64,000 nucleotides of DNA from Cryptomeria japonica (Eukaryota > Streptophyta > Pinopsida > Cupressales > Cupressaceae), in the NCBI RefSeq assembly GCF_030272615.1, contig NC_081410.1, positions 284,333,957 through 284,397,956 of the forward strand, written 5' to 3'. Position 1 is the first letter of the stretch. Every line of letters begins with the position of its first letter. Made by a program: the position numbers and the translations under genes. Of this stretch, positions 10,830 to 22,106 are shown in pieces. Under the pieces are notes generated by a model. That model was not told where the DNA came from and ran no database searches. It saw nothing but the letters and a program-made list of their open reading frames with translations.

Positions 10830-13377
10830 ATTAGAAAACTTTCAGCATTTGAAATTGAAGAATTTGGTCCTCTTGCTACTATAAAGATAGATTTAGCTTT
10901 TAAGGCATCAACATCATCTTCACCATCATCATTTGACAAGTCTGATTGGAAATCCTTTTAAGCAAGAGAACTTGAAGAAAGCAGGAGATAAAATGAAGAA
11001 CTTGAAGCACTATTTGCAAGGAAAATGCCTAAAGATCCAGTTGGAAGTAAGTATGAAGGTAAAGCACCCTTTAAATGTTTTAACTATAATAATATTGGTC
11101 ATATGATTTCAAGATACCCTAATAGACATGCAAGATTGAAAGAAGAAGCTAGAAGAACATACAAGCCTAACCCTGAATATCAAAGATATAGATTTAAGAA
11201 GAATAAAGACAAGTCTTATTATCTTGCTGATGAAGGAGTCACTAATGATTCTGATGAGGATCCAACAAACAATGGATGGGTCTTTGTTGCCTTAATAGAA
11301 GATCAACTGACACCTACTATTCAACTAGTAGAGCAGGCTCTGGCATCAAAAATTGAAGTTAAGGATGAATGGATCATTGATTCAGGATCTTCACATCATA
11401 TGACTATAATAAAAGTAAATTATTGACTTTTCAGGAATATAATGGAGGTCTAGTAAGATTTGGAGATGATAAAGCTTGTTTGATCAAAGGAAAAGGTAAT
11501 ATATCCCTTAATGAGAAGCATAATACTGACAATGTTTACTATGTTGAAGGTTTAAAGCATAATCTTTTGAGTGTTGGTCAATTAGTTGAAAAAGGATTTC
11601 GGTTACAATTCAAGAATGGGAAATGCAAAATTATGAACAAAACTGGTTTGGAAATTGCAACCGGTAATCAAACTATAGGTAATATATTTCATTTGAATAA
11701 CAATGAAAAGACATGATTGATTACACATATTGATGAAAGTTAGCTATGGCATAAGAGACACTATCATGTATATTTTGATTGCATTGTGAAAACTAGTACA
11801 ACTAAAGTAGTTAGAAACTTACCTAAGATTGTTAAACCTCACAATCCGGTATGTAAAGAATGTCAATTTGGAAAACACATTAGAGCATATTTTAAAAGTA
11901 TTCCAGAAAAATCCAATAATTCTCTTGACTTAATTCATACTGATTTATGTGGTCCAGCTAGAACTAAAAGCTTACAAGGTGATACATATTTCATGCTAAT
12001 CATTGATGACTATTCTAGAATGTGTTGGGTTACTTTTCTCAAAGAAAAATCAGAAGCACTTGGGAAATTCAAGCTATTCAAGGCAATGGTAGAGAATGAA
12101 ACCAGTAAGAAAATCAAATGTCTAAGATCAGATCAAGGAGGTGAATTTACATCTAAGGAATTTAATACATTCTGTGAAGTAAATGGAATCAGAAGACAAT
12201 TATCAGCACCTCGGACACCCTAGCAGAATGGAGTTGTAGAAAGGAAAAATAGAACTATCTTAGATGCAGCTAGAAGTATGTTATTAGAAGAAAATCTACC
12301 ACATGTATACTGGAGAGAGGCAACAAGCACAAGAGTCTACACATTCAACAAAGTTCACATCAAAGGTGAAACTGGTAAGACCCCTTATGAACAATGGTTT
12401 GGTATTACTCCTACTTAAATACTTCATAATATTTGGAAATGCTATATTAGAAGAGATGAGTATATTGGAAAATTTGATCCTAGAAGTGATGAAGGAACAT
12501 TTCTTGGTTATTCATCTAAGAGCAAGGCATATATATATTTTAACAAGAGATTGCAGAAAATTGTTGAGAGTTACACCGGTATCATCTAAAAATTCCACTG
12601 TAACTAAAGAACAACAACAAACAAAGATACCCCGATATGTAAGATTGAACCACTCTGAAGATCAAATAATTGGGAACAAATATCAAGGAGTTATGACAAG
12701 AGGAAGACTGGAAAATGAAGAGGTATGTCTTATTTCTCAAATTGAACCAGCATCAATTAATGAGGCATGTGAAGATAAACACTGGATTAAAGCTATGGAA
12801 GAAGAATTAGAACAAATTGAAAAGAATAACACATGGACATTAGTTCCCTGGCCTAAAGAAAAAAATGTAATTGGAACAAAATGGGTATTCAAAAACAAAC
12901 TTAATGAAGATGGTAAGGTAATCAGAAATAAAGAAAGACTAGTGTGTAAGGGATATTCACAGAAAGAAGGAATTGATTACAATGAAACCTTTGCACCGGT
13001 AGCTAGAATTGAGGCAGTCAGATTATTCTTGGCTTTTGCAGCACATAAGAACTACAATGTATATCAAATGGATATTAAATGTGCATTTCTGAATGGAGAT
13101 CTTGAAGAAGAAGTGTACACTGAGTAACCTGATGGATTTTCTTTGATAGATAAAAAAGATATGGTTTGCAGGTTAAGGAAAGCTTTGTATGGGTTGAAGC
13201 AAGCTCCAAGAGCTTGGTATGCTAGATTGGATAAATACCTTTTAAAGATTGGTTTTTCTAAAGGTAATACCGACAGCAAGTTATACTATAAAGTGACTAA
13301 TGATGACATCTTGGTTATAGAAGTTTTTGTTGATGATAGAATCTTTGGAGGAGAAGATGGATTATGTAAAGACTTTA
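10830..13377 (+). pseudogene. Ty1/copia gag-pol remnant (gag end, protease, integrase, N-terminal RT)
   Basis: Copia domains appear in the usual order. Gag C-terminus at 10832-11100 (LSAFEIEEFG) carries a degenerate zinc knuckle, CFNYNNIGHMISRY, in which two of the three cysteines of CX2CX4HX4C are now tyrosine. Protease WIIDSGSSHHMT is at about 11370-11405. The integrase zinc region and core are at about 11790-12300 (VCKECQFGKH, DLCGP, IIDDYSR, SDQGGEF, QNGVVERKNR). RT is at 12770-13350 ([44 protein letters not shown]) with FVDDRIFGG in place of FVDDIIFGG. Several nonsense changes and frameshifts interrupt it (for example near 11424, 11716, 12221, 12417 and 13125). RT stops abruptly at about 13377, and RNase H and PPT are absent. 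It is closely similar to the copia POL at 40733-42410. Confidence 0.93.
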
Positions 13378-13399
13378 TTCATTGGTATATTCGTGTTTG

Positions 13400-14030
13400 C
13401 ATATTTTTTGTTACCGACAAATAGGTCTAGGATAAGCAGCGGTAGGCTTATCTATTCTAGATCAGTACAACACACTATGGAGATGATTTATTAATGTTGT
13501 AAATACATCAAGCCGATATGTTGAATCAGATATTGCATCGGTATATATGTAAGATCTTATTTAATCAAAGTAGAAGTGAGGAATGTGAATGAAGTAGGGT
13601 ATATGTGAGAATAAGCAGAGCTATATACGTAGACATCATTTGAAGGTAGAAGGAAGGTTTTGTGAAGACATATCAGAACTGAACCGGTACTGAATCCAGC
13701 ATATGAAGATGCTATTTTGAGTAGTACATCATTATTGGATTTAACCATCCAATTTTAGTTAGAGTGACTCCTATTTGTGTTTGAGCAGTGAGCTCTAGGC
13801 ACTTGGCCTTTCTGCATGTGTAGACCCCCTATTGTATACACATACTATTTGCAATAGTATCGTCTGATTGTGGGTAAGGTTTCCCACTGTGGTTTTTCCC
13901 CTTATAGGGTTTCCACGTACAAATACTGGTGTTATGTGTTGTGGATGTTATTGTCTTTCTGTTTCATGCATTAATCTTTACCGGTACTACAAATAACTGA
14001 TAAACCTTTTGAGCATAGGATACTAGACTT
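13400..14030 (+). mobile_element. Copia LTR fragment, plus orientation
   Basis: It matches in reverse the LTR at 39189-40444: AATAGGTCTAG near 13420, the CTCTAGGCACTTGGCCTTTCTGCATGTGTA block near 13790, GTGGGTAAGGTTTCCCACTGTGG near 13870, and the TTTCCACGTACAAATA U5-like motif near 13910. It is attached directly to the broken RT of the preceding copia remnant, so internal sequence was lost by deletion or recombination. Neither LTR end is preserved. Confidence 0.7.
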
Positions 14031-14145
14031 GGATACAAGAGAACCTCAACCTAAAAAGAAAAGCAAACATGTCCTTGGGCAGCACTAAAAAGCTAAAAAC
14101 ATCTAGCCTATAATGCAATGGCATTTTATTGAAAGAATGAAATAT
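14031..14145. other. Flank left of the gag-only copia element
   Basis: About 115 bp with no recognised feature, ending AATAT just before the LTR. If the gag-only element inserted into the gypsy element at 24504, this stretch may be the gypsy 3' region displaced by 10 kb; this is inference only. Confidence 0.3.
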
Positions 14146-14254
14146 TGTTGGCATTGTGTTGTCATTGATGTCAACTGGTATAGGATGGAAACCAGTATAA
14201 GAGATGTATGTGTGGCATTGTCATTGATGCATACCGGATGTGATGTCTTTGATG

Positions 14255-16631
14255 TCACCTAGCTTAGCACATACATTTGAACTAGATTTTCGACTGAGGT
14301 TTCCAATGGAGAAGGTATATTGTGGCAAAATTTGATTTTTTTTTGAAAAAATGCCCACATTCGTCATAATTCTTACAGAAATTACCAATTTTGGTTTTGA
14401 CGAAGAAGGCATTAGCAATGAGAATTTTCTTTTTTTCAAAAAAGTGCTCAAGTTCGTCGTAATTCTGATGACAATGGCCATTACAAAATAAAAAAAGAGG
14501 CAGGGAATTCATTTGTGAATTGCAATCCTACGTAGGCGTCCTTGGCAACTTCAATCCCCAAGAACATCAAACCCGCATTGAAGGCAATCCCACATAGGAG
14601 GTAGATTCAAATTGCCCTATTTTTTAATTTCATGTTGCAAAAAATATACATGTGGTGGTTAATTGTCCTAGTTTAATCTCGTAAAACCATAGAACTGTGA
14701 TTGAGGAGTGAGCATTCAATTTTGTATCAGCAATCCCTTCCTCCCATATACGTGAGCATTGATTGTTCACATGAGATCACATCTCTTTGTGGCATCGTAT
14801 CAAACAATTCACGAGCCTTGTCCATGTTTCCACATTTTGCATTCATGTCAAGCAGGGCATTTGTAAGTACAACACCTAACAAAATTCCTCTATCCGTTAT
14901 GGTTTGATGGATGTCCATATCCTATTCCAAAGCTCCCATTTTTGCACAGGCAGGGAGGATGCTGGCAAAGGTTGTGGAATTTGCCTTTATGCCTTCCAAT
15001 TTCATTTGCTTGAAAGTGTCTAAAGCCTTTTCGACAAATCCATTTTGTGCATATCCAACAATCGTTGCAGTCCATGAGACAACATTTCTTTCAAGCATTC
15101 TATCAAATAGTTCATGTGCCTTGTCTATGCTTCCACATTTTGCATACATGTCTACCAAGGTAGTTACAACTACAACATCTGACAAAATTTCTCTATCCTT
15201 TATGCTTCAATGAATGTCCATACCCTGTTCCAAATCTCCCATTTTGGTACAGGTAGGGAGGATAGTAGCAATGGTCGTGGAATTTGGCTTTTCACCTGTT
15301 GATTGCATTCGCTTGAAAGTTTCTAAAGCCTTCTCAACAAATCCATTTTGTGCAGTTGCATCTACATCTGACAAAATTCCTTTATCTTTTATGCTTTGAT
15401 GGATGTCCATAGCTTGTTCCAAAGCTCCCATTTTGGCACAGGCTGGGAGTAGGCTGGCAAACGTAACTCAAGAAATGCAATGATCAGCTCCAAAGAAATC
15501 AAACCACTACTAACAAAATTGAGAGTGTAAAATATGATAGGGAATAGTGTGAGCTGTCCTGAAATAAAATATTTTATTTTCAATTTCAACTAAAACATAA
15601 TTACTCAGCCATTTAATGTTATTAATAAGTGTTTAATTTATGAAAGAGATAAATGGTTGGCCACAAGTACATGAGTTACTAAATGCACACAAATAAGTAA
15701 ATCTGATATTCAAAACTATCTACAATGAATTCAATTCTTGTCCATTAGTCATTTATGTTTGCAATAAGCCATTATTAGCAGATCTATCCATTTCTAGTAA
15801 AGACAATTGAGAAAGTCATTTTGATATTGAGAGTTTGTTATATATTTACCTATTGATCATTATTAAGCCATAATATTTAAGTCTATTTATCTCTCTTTGC
15901 CAAACCTTTGTAAGTGTCCTAGATTGTCCCTACTACTCACTCTTCAATTTGGAAAAATGGAGTTCTAAAGATTTGTTTCATGAGATGGTGTTGAACATAT
16001 CAACAAGGCTAGCATGGAAGGCATGTTCAAGCTTCTACTTGTACAACTTACAACAAATGATTTGTTGATAGAAGAAATTCTTGAAATAGGGATACAATCG
16101 AAAGACAAGTAAGTACATACAAACCTCCTTAGTTGAAAGTAAAATATGTTTATAAAAAGAGTACATTGAATCCCAATCCATAAACATAATAGAGATACTG
16201 ATGGAGACTTAATTGGATGTAGCATGTCACACCAAAGTTGTTAGAGTATGCTAAGCTAGTACATAATGTTTCGTAAAGCCACATTAGTATTTTACCCAGA
16301 TCATTATCTACCAAAACTAACTATAGTAATCCTTTTGAGGATTAATTTCATGGTACTAGATCTTCATTGAGTTCCACTTCTTGTTGGAGAAAAGAATAGT
16401 TATTTCTTGAGGTAGATGAATATCCCATCAACAAAGGACAAGACCCTTTCTAGAATATAACAAATTCTACTCCAACAAAAGATCATGGGGGTTTCACTAG
16501 AAATATTAAATAAGAGATAGACTTCTACTATTGCATTAAAAGCATTGGCATGTTCTTCATTTATTGATGTAAACTCTCTGTGACACCACCACAATCAACA
16601 AAGATGTAAAAAGTTGTTTGCAATGCATGGA
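14255..16631. other. Foreign 2.4-kb segment inside the 5' LTR
   Basis: This segment has no counterpart in the 3' LTR. It contains a reverse-oriented PPR gene fragment (14727-15470) and a short imperfect direct repeat near 14325-14480 (T-run, A-run, then TTCGTCATAATTCT and TTCGTCGTAATTCT). The remaining roughly 1.1 kb (15480-16631) shows no recognisable gene. No terminal inverted repeats, target duplication or Helitron-like ends were recognised, so the mechanism of arrival is unknown. Confidence 0.6.
14727..15470 (-). pseudogene. PLS-class pentatricopeptide repeat (PPR) protein fragment
   Basis: The minus strand encodes successive PPR motifs typical of plant organelle RNA-binding proteins: VDMYAKCGSIDKAHELFDRM, VVSWTATIVGYAQNGFVEKA, FKQMKLEGIKANSTTFASI, LPACAKMGALE. 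Three tandem blocks repeat the same P-L-S order. The MDIH landmarks are 302 bp apart between the second and third blocks (about 101 residues) but only about 190 bp apart between the first and second, indicating a roughly 110-bp deletion (SDVD joined directly to ATAQNGF). In-frame stops follow MDIH near 15210 and GALE near 14928. There is no start, no organelle targeting peptide and no E/DYW end. It is a captured, non-functional piece of a host gene. PPR genes are nuclear and often intronless, which fits acquisition via mRNA, but that is inference. Confidence 0.9.
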
Positions 16632-17759
16632 TTTTTAGGATTGTAGTCACCATTTGAAGAGATGACTAACAGTGAATGTGCCCCAACTGAATAACATGTG
16701 CATGTTTGAAGATATGATGCTCAAATGTCGAAGCCACACTGGTATATTATAGTTTTAGATGACAAGGATCCACTCCCACCAATAAGTGGAGTTTATCTCC
16801 GATTATGCATGTCCTGTGAGATAAGAGAGAAGAGTAGAAAGTAGGTGATTGAAGGCTCACACCGGATGAACTGGTGAAACACTAAGTTTCCTTAGGTGCA
16901 TGAGATCAGGGATAAGAACTAGATCAGCTAGGTAGACATGATGATTTGCTGATATAGAGATTGAAGGATATGGTTGTCACTTTGACAAACATGTTAATAG
17001 AAGAACTCATCTAATGAATGAAGAAGGAAAAGTTGAGTAGTTGCAGACAGATGGAACATGTTGAAGATTGATGACATGATGTCATCAAGGTGTTTACAGG
17101 TAAGTATGTCCACCGGTAATGCTATTAGAGTGCAGATGCAGATGGCTCCCATCTGATGATGATGTGCATGAGGTAGGTTGGCATGTGTGCTAACTGGTTT
17201 AGGTTCTTTGTTGGAAGAGAAGCAGAAAGCAAGGTTGAAGGTGGACCGGTCAGGGCATAACCGATAGAGTTTGTGAACCGATAGATGAACCTAGTTTTGT
17301 GGTTGGTCAGTGATCCTATACAAACTGACATAACCAACCTAGCAAAGGTGGATGCCAATAAAGGGGCCACATGGGGTGGAAGTAGCATGTATGCACAGGT
17401 TGGTGTGATGTGTCGATGAGGTCATTGGCAACTGGTCCAACATTTCTGATGACTGCGAAGCTCGAGGAAGAAAAGAAGAGGATTGTGGCTCGAGATGAAG
17501 CAAATAACATAGATCCATTAAAGACTAATCTTGTGGATCAAAAAGAATGAAGGAAATTGCATCACTCATGTGATAGATAAAAAAAAAGGCCAAAAAACAT
17601 GCTACATACAGCTAAATAGAGAAGACATGTTTTGCAAGGTAGATAGATGGGCGATGCTCATCGATTCAGTGTTGAAAATCGATCAAGGACATGATATTAG
17701 ATTGGATTTGATATGTCACGATGATCAGAGATCAAATTGGTTTTTGGTGGTAAGACTTG

Positions 17760-17771
17760 TTTATAAATATA
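17760..17771 (+). promoter_or_regulatory. LTR TATA box (5' LTR)
   Basis: TTTATAAATATA, preceded by GGTAAGACTTG. It is conserved in the 3' LTR at 23617-23627, which supports a real LTR promoter element. Confidence 0.6.
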
Positions 17772-18350
17772 CAAGTCAAAATAGATGAATGCAACTACTG
17801 AGTGATAGAGTGGTGCTGCTACTGAAGAAGTGAAATCAATCAAGTGCTCATTGAGAAGAAGAAGAAGAAGAAGATACTAAGTGTGAGAGAGAATAAGGTT
17901 GAAGAGTTCAACCAACAATAGTGAGGCAACCAATAGTTTGCCATTGAGTCTGAGAAAGGAGTATACTGGTGGTGAAAGAACCGTCAGAGAAGAGTCATAG
18001 AATATTGTAGAGAAGGCAAGCTAAGAACCGATAGGAATGAGATGGTAGACATCTGACTAAGTTACCAGGACTAGTGGTCTATAGCAGTAGTGTGGCAGAG
18101 AGAAGAACCGATAGAGAGAAGAACCAACAAGGAAAAAGAAGAGGCTAAACCAACAAAGATGCAACAGAGAGTGAGTTGTTGCAGTGAAAAGGTTGTTGTA
18201 GTGAAAAGGTGAAGAGAGAACTGACAAAGATCTATAGAGAGGAGAGCTAGTGAAGAGACATACATGAGAGTTACAAAGTTCTTTTGTAACAAGAAGATAA
18301 CTATTGTATTCAAAGTATGATTTTGTAATCACTGAGTTGGAGCTCAGCGC

Positions 18351-18458
18351 AGGGGTTGGTGCTCCTTGGGTTGGTGCCCTAAAATTAGGGGTTGGTTCTC
18401 CTTGGGTTGGTTCCCTAAAGTGGGAGTGGTACTCCTTGGGTTGGTCCCCTAAATATTG
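18351..18458 (+). repeat. Three 36-bp tandem units near the 3' end of the 5' LTR
   Basis: The units are 18351-18386, 18387-18422 and 18423-18458, each built on GGTTGGT-CTCCTTGGGTTGGT-CCCTAAA. The 3' LTR has only one full unit and part of another (about 24188-24241), so the number of units changed after insertion or during reverse transcription. Confidence 0.85.
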
Positions 18459-18730
18459 TAATTGAGGTTTTCATTGTGAGGTTGGTTTGGAGTAGTAGTC
18501 TCCAGCAACACTTCTCACCAAGGTTTTTCCCATCTTGGCTTTTCCTCATACATATGGTATTATGTGTTGTCCCTTTTTATGTGTGATTGCATTTATCTCA
18601 TTCTCCCTTCTAGCCGGTAAGTCTTACTTATGTTAGATCTATTAACTAGTTTAAACACAGGTTGGAAAAGGGCTAAGTTTGGAAATCACTGATTTACCCA
18701 CCCTCTCGGTGACATCTAGTGTTCAACAGT

Positions 18731-18743
18731 TGGTATCAAAGCC
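18731..18743 (+). promoter_or_regulatory. Primer binding site, tRNA-Met type
   Basis: TGGTATCAAAGCC starts 2 bp after the LTR end (TTCAACA). It matches the usual plant copia PBS TGGTATCAGAGC with one difference, and fixes the 5' LTR boundary and the plus orientation. Confidence 0.85.
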
Positions 18744-18814
18744 TAGGTTCCCTATTGATAAGATTTCTCTAGCTTGGGTAGATTCTGGTATTTTAACATA
18801 ATAGTGTGTTTTGT

Positions 18815-20740
18815 GTCAATCCCTACTCTTGTATTTGATGGTTAAAATTTTCCTATTTGGAGTTGTAGGATGGAAGTCTACCTATCCTCTTTAGGGTTTG
18901 ATGTATGGATGTCGGTTGTAAATGGCTCCCCTAGTAAAGTGAGTCCTCCCTCAATTTTGATGCAGAAAGAAGAAACAAGTGTAATGATATAGAAATGAAG
19001 GCTATACTCTATGGGTTATCAGATGATGTCTCCTCATAGGTAGATAGTTGTAGATCGACAAAGAGCTTATGGGATAGATTGAAGAAGCTCTATGAAAATG
19101 AGCCTACCACTGCAGAATCAGTTGGTGAAGATAAGATGAGAAATACAACTCATGTATCTATAGGTGATGAATACAGATCTGTTAGCAACCATGACAATGA
19201 TGAAGAAGGAACCCACCTCTTCATGGCTCAAGAATCAATAGATGAGAGACACACATCTGATAATGATCATGCAGATCATTCCTATCAGCGAGATGTGTTT
19301 GGCAGTGATAGTGAAGGTGAAGAAGAAGAAGAAGAAGCAGAAGTTGACCTTGAAGGAGAACTTGTAAGTTCACTCAAAGAACTTAGTTGAGTGAGGAATG
19401 AGTACAATTTATTCAAGAATGTTGTAATTGTGGAGTAGAATCGGTTGATCAGATGCCTTGAAGAATTTGAGAAATGTGTCTCAGAATTAAAGACTCGACA
19501 AGAAGACACCAAGGTGTGCTGGTGTAATGATCTAGAATCTGAGTTAGAATTCAAGGATAAAGAATATCAACAACTAGTAGGAGAAATGGAGATTCTCCAA
19601 AATGAGCTTGATAAATGTGAGGATGAGCTCAAGGTAAGAATCTGGTTTGATGGCAGCAGTGATGCATTAGACAAAATGTTGAAAAAGAAAAAGCATGCCA
19701 AGGATACCAATGGATTAGGAAGTGGTGTCGGTTAATTCTCCACCAACAAGATTATCCCCCACAATGACATTTTGTTTGTCTCCTCAAATGGAAATGGCAA
19801 GAGTCACACCTTCATAGTTAGAGATGCTCCCCGGAAGAAGATTGATCTAACTGCAATCGGTGAAGACATGGAGTCAAGGATGAATACCAGTGCTACAAGA
19901 AGGAGCAACAATATAGACCCCAAAAGAAAAGGAAATATGGGAGAAGCTAGCTTCATTAGAAGCAAGAACATTAGAAGACCCCCTACTGGTAGAAGACAAT
20001 GAAATTCTACCACCCACAAGACAAAGCAAGTGTGGGAAAAGAAGAGATCAGATGGAAGAGTTGCAGAGTATGGACAATGTAGGATCCATTCTCGGAGAAG
20101 CAGAAATGGAGATGCCAAACCGGTAAGATCTCCACATGCATGGGAAAACAAATTTGTAAGTTTTGTGCCCCCTTTCTCTGGTTACTATTTTGCATGTAAA
20201 GAATATGGCCATAGGGAAGATGAATGCATAATGAAGTCTAGGAATAGAAGGTATGTTCTTCCGAGAAACAATAATGTCATCTGTTGGAGGTGTAATGGCT
20301 TTGGCCATAAAAGTCATAACTGCAGAAGGATGAACTTGTAATCACATGACAACTAGTGTAGCAGCTATGCTCAACATAGAAAAGGATATAGAGCATATGA
20401 GAGACAAAATGCTGCATGGAACAAAAATAAGTGCTTTTGTTCCTACAAGATCAACAAGACCACTGGTTTTGGTAGCCGGTTACAATAGCATGACCAGAAG
20501 AAGATGGTCAAACTGGTTTGATAGAAGTTCCCCCAATCATGTGTTTTGCATGAACATTGTTTGCTTCTACAACAATATCTCTGGTCATGTGGCAGAATTC
20601 GGCAATGCAAGGACCAATCAGAAAATAAGGTAAGACCTCCTCCCAAGACTAAAAATGTGAAGAAGAATGAGACCAAGCAGGTATTGAGGAAGAAGTGTGA
20701 AGAAGCAATCATGGACCGACACTGTGTATTCAATGCATAG
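18815..20740 (+). pseudogene. Copia gag, decayed, with zinc knuckles
   Basis: The N-terminal part resembles the copia gag (DUF4219/UBN2) start: CRMEVYLSSLGFDVWMSVVN at about 18866-18925, then after a frame change MKAILYGLSDDVSS and LWDRLKKLYENE (about 18990-19095). An acidic region and coiled-coil helices follow (19290-19640). Near 20190-20335 are two CCHC knuckles, YFACKEYGHREDEC (first cysteine lost) and CWRCNGFGHKSHNC (intact), and a weaker third, CFYNNISGHVAEFG, near 20568-20605. Stops near 19388, 19435, 19733, 20000 and 20339 break it. Gag forms the particle and packages RNA. No protease DSG motif or any pol domain follows, so the element could only have moved with enzymes supplied by another element. 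Confidence 0.8.
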
Positions 20741-22091
20741 CTGATATCTCCTAAGGCTTAAAGAATATGCATGACCTTAGGGGGAGTAGTACACTGACAT
20801 TATCATTCACCCCCTCACTGAAAGAGGACATGTGGAAGAACAAGTTGCTGCCAGTATGAAGGAAGGAAATGAGATGGTAAGTGTGTGTAGTGGTTGCCTT
20901 GTCTACACATCTACAGATGAAAGATGGATCACTACTGCATGTGTCAATGGTTGGCAAATCTGCAATTGGGATCAGATGCAAATTGACACAAGAAGACATA
21001 AGTTACAGGTAGGTGCTCTGGTAGTGATGATGAATCGGTACAAGAAACTGGTATGTGCAGGATGTTACCGATATGTATGCTAAGAGGCACTTGTAGGTTA
21101 TGTAAGATAATAAGGTCCAGGATCATTTCATTAACTCTGATAGTGTGGAATGAGGAGTTTTTCTGAGGTGGTGCTAATGAATACTTGAATGACATATGAT
21201 TGCCTGGTTGTTGATCATGTATGCATGCATCTTTTTTGGGCTAACCGGTTTGATTCATGGCACGATGATGATATTGTATGGAATTGTGTACATCCAGGAT
21301 CATGCCATAGGCTATGATAGATATAATAAAGCTAATATATCATTAGATTGATCACATATGCACAACTCAACCAATATATGGTAAAGATTGGAACTCTAAA
21401 TTTGGACCTGACTAATAATATGTACCTGAGATGCATGACTCAGGGGGAGTTGACAACCATGTTTTATGACTTGTATCAAATTTTTTGGACACTAAGGGTG
21501 TGTAAGTGTCTATGGATGTACCAGTATGTTTTTGTCTTTGGAGGTATCTGGGATTTTGAGATATTTCAATGCCTATTTAATTGAAATCAAAACTAGATCA
21601 CCGGAAGTGTTGCTTGCTAAGAGGGAAATTTAACTTCATAAGAGAACATACATTTGGTATTGAAAGAGATAAAATTGGTATCAGTGTTAGGCTCAACACT
21701 TGATATTAGCATTTTTGGGTTAGAATGGCTTTTGCATATCAAGGGGAGATGATGCAATTTGATCAGTAGGTATGTTGTGGCACATGGGCCTTCAATTGGT
21801 TTCAGTATTGCATCTGAATTTGGATCCCATTTTACATATACACTTGGTTGTTGAATAATTGGTGTCAGTTGATGGTCGAGCCCTCCATCTCAAATGTTGT
21901 GATTTGAGAGGATGCAAAGTATGAAGGTTAAAGGAGAAGATACATATGGTAGAGAGAAAAAGGGGAGAAAAATCTGTCAGTTCTTAGTAGACACAAGGAG
22001 GAGAGAAATTCTATTAGTACCCTTTGCCATTGTTGTCAAAGGGGGTGAAACAATCTGTAGTATGCCGGATACTACATGTGTTGACATCAAT
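20741..22091. other. 3' internal region of the gag-only element
   Basis: Non-coding. GGGGGAG-type words recur (for example near 20779, 21441 and 21742), as is common upstream of copia PPTs. Short open frames on both strands show no family signature. No pol remnants were seen. Confidence 0.55.
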
Positions 22092-22106
22092 GCCAAAGGG
22101 GGAGAT
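22092..22106 (+). promoter_or_regulatory. Polypurine tract
   Basis: GCCAAAGGGGGAGAT lies immediately before the TGTTGGC start of the 3' LTR. It primes plus-strand DNA synthesis in LTR elements. The same junction is present in reverse at 40438-40461. Confidence 0.88.

Larger units (their letters stand above)
14146..18728 (+). repeat. 5' LTR of the gag-only copia element, with foreign insert
   Basis: The first 110 bp (14146-14254) match 22107-22225. The match resumes at about 16632 (GTAGTCACCATTTGAAGAGATGAC, against GCAGTCATGATTTGAAGAGGTGAC at about 22501) and runs to the CTAGTGTTCAACA end at 18728. About 2.4 kb between these points is absent from the 3' LTR, while about 270 bp of the 3' LTR is missing here. 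The LTR therefore underwent replacement and not only simple insertion. Confidence 0.82.

Noticed and set aside
10526-10939. 137-codon minus-strand frame
   Set aside because: Its N-terminal third is antisense to the copia gag remnant, and no family signature was seen.
14727-15470. PPR fragment considered as a functional host gene
   Set aside because: Stops, an internal deletion, no start, no targeting peptide and no C-terminal domain; it sits inside an LTR.
18057-18332. Minus-strand frames of 91 and 80 codons in the LTR
   Set aside because: They lie in LTR sequence, are Leu/Ser/Phe-rich, and are not open at the equivalent position of the 3' LTR.
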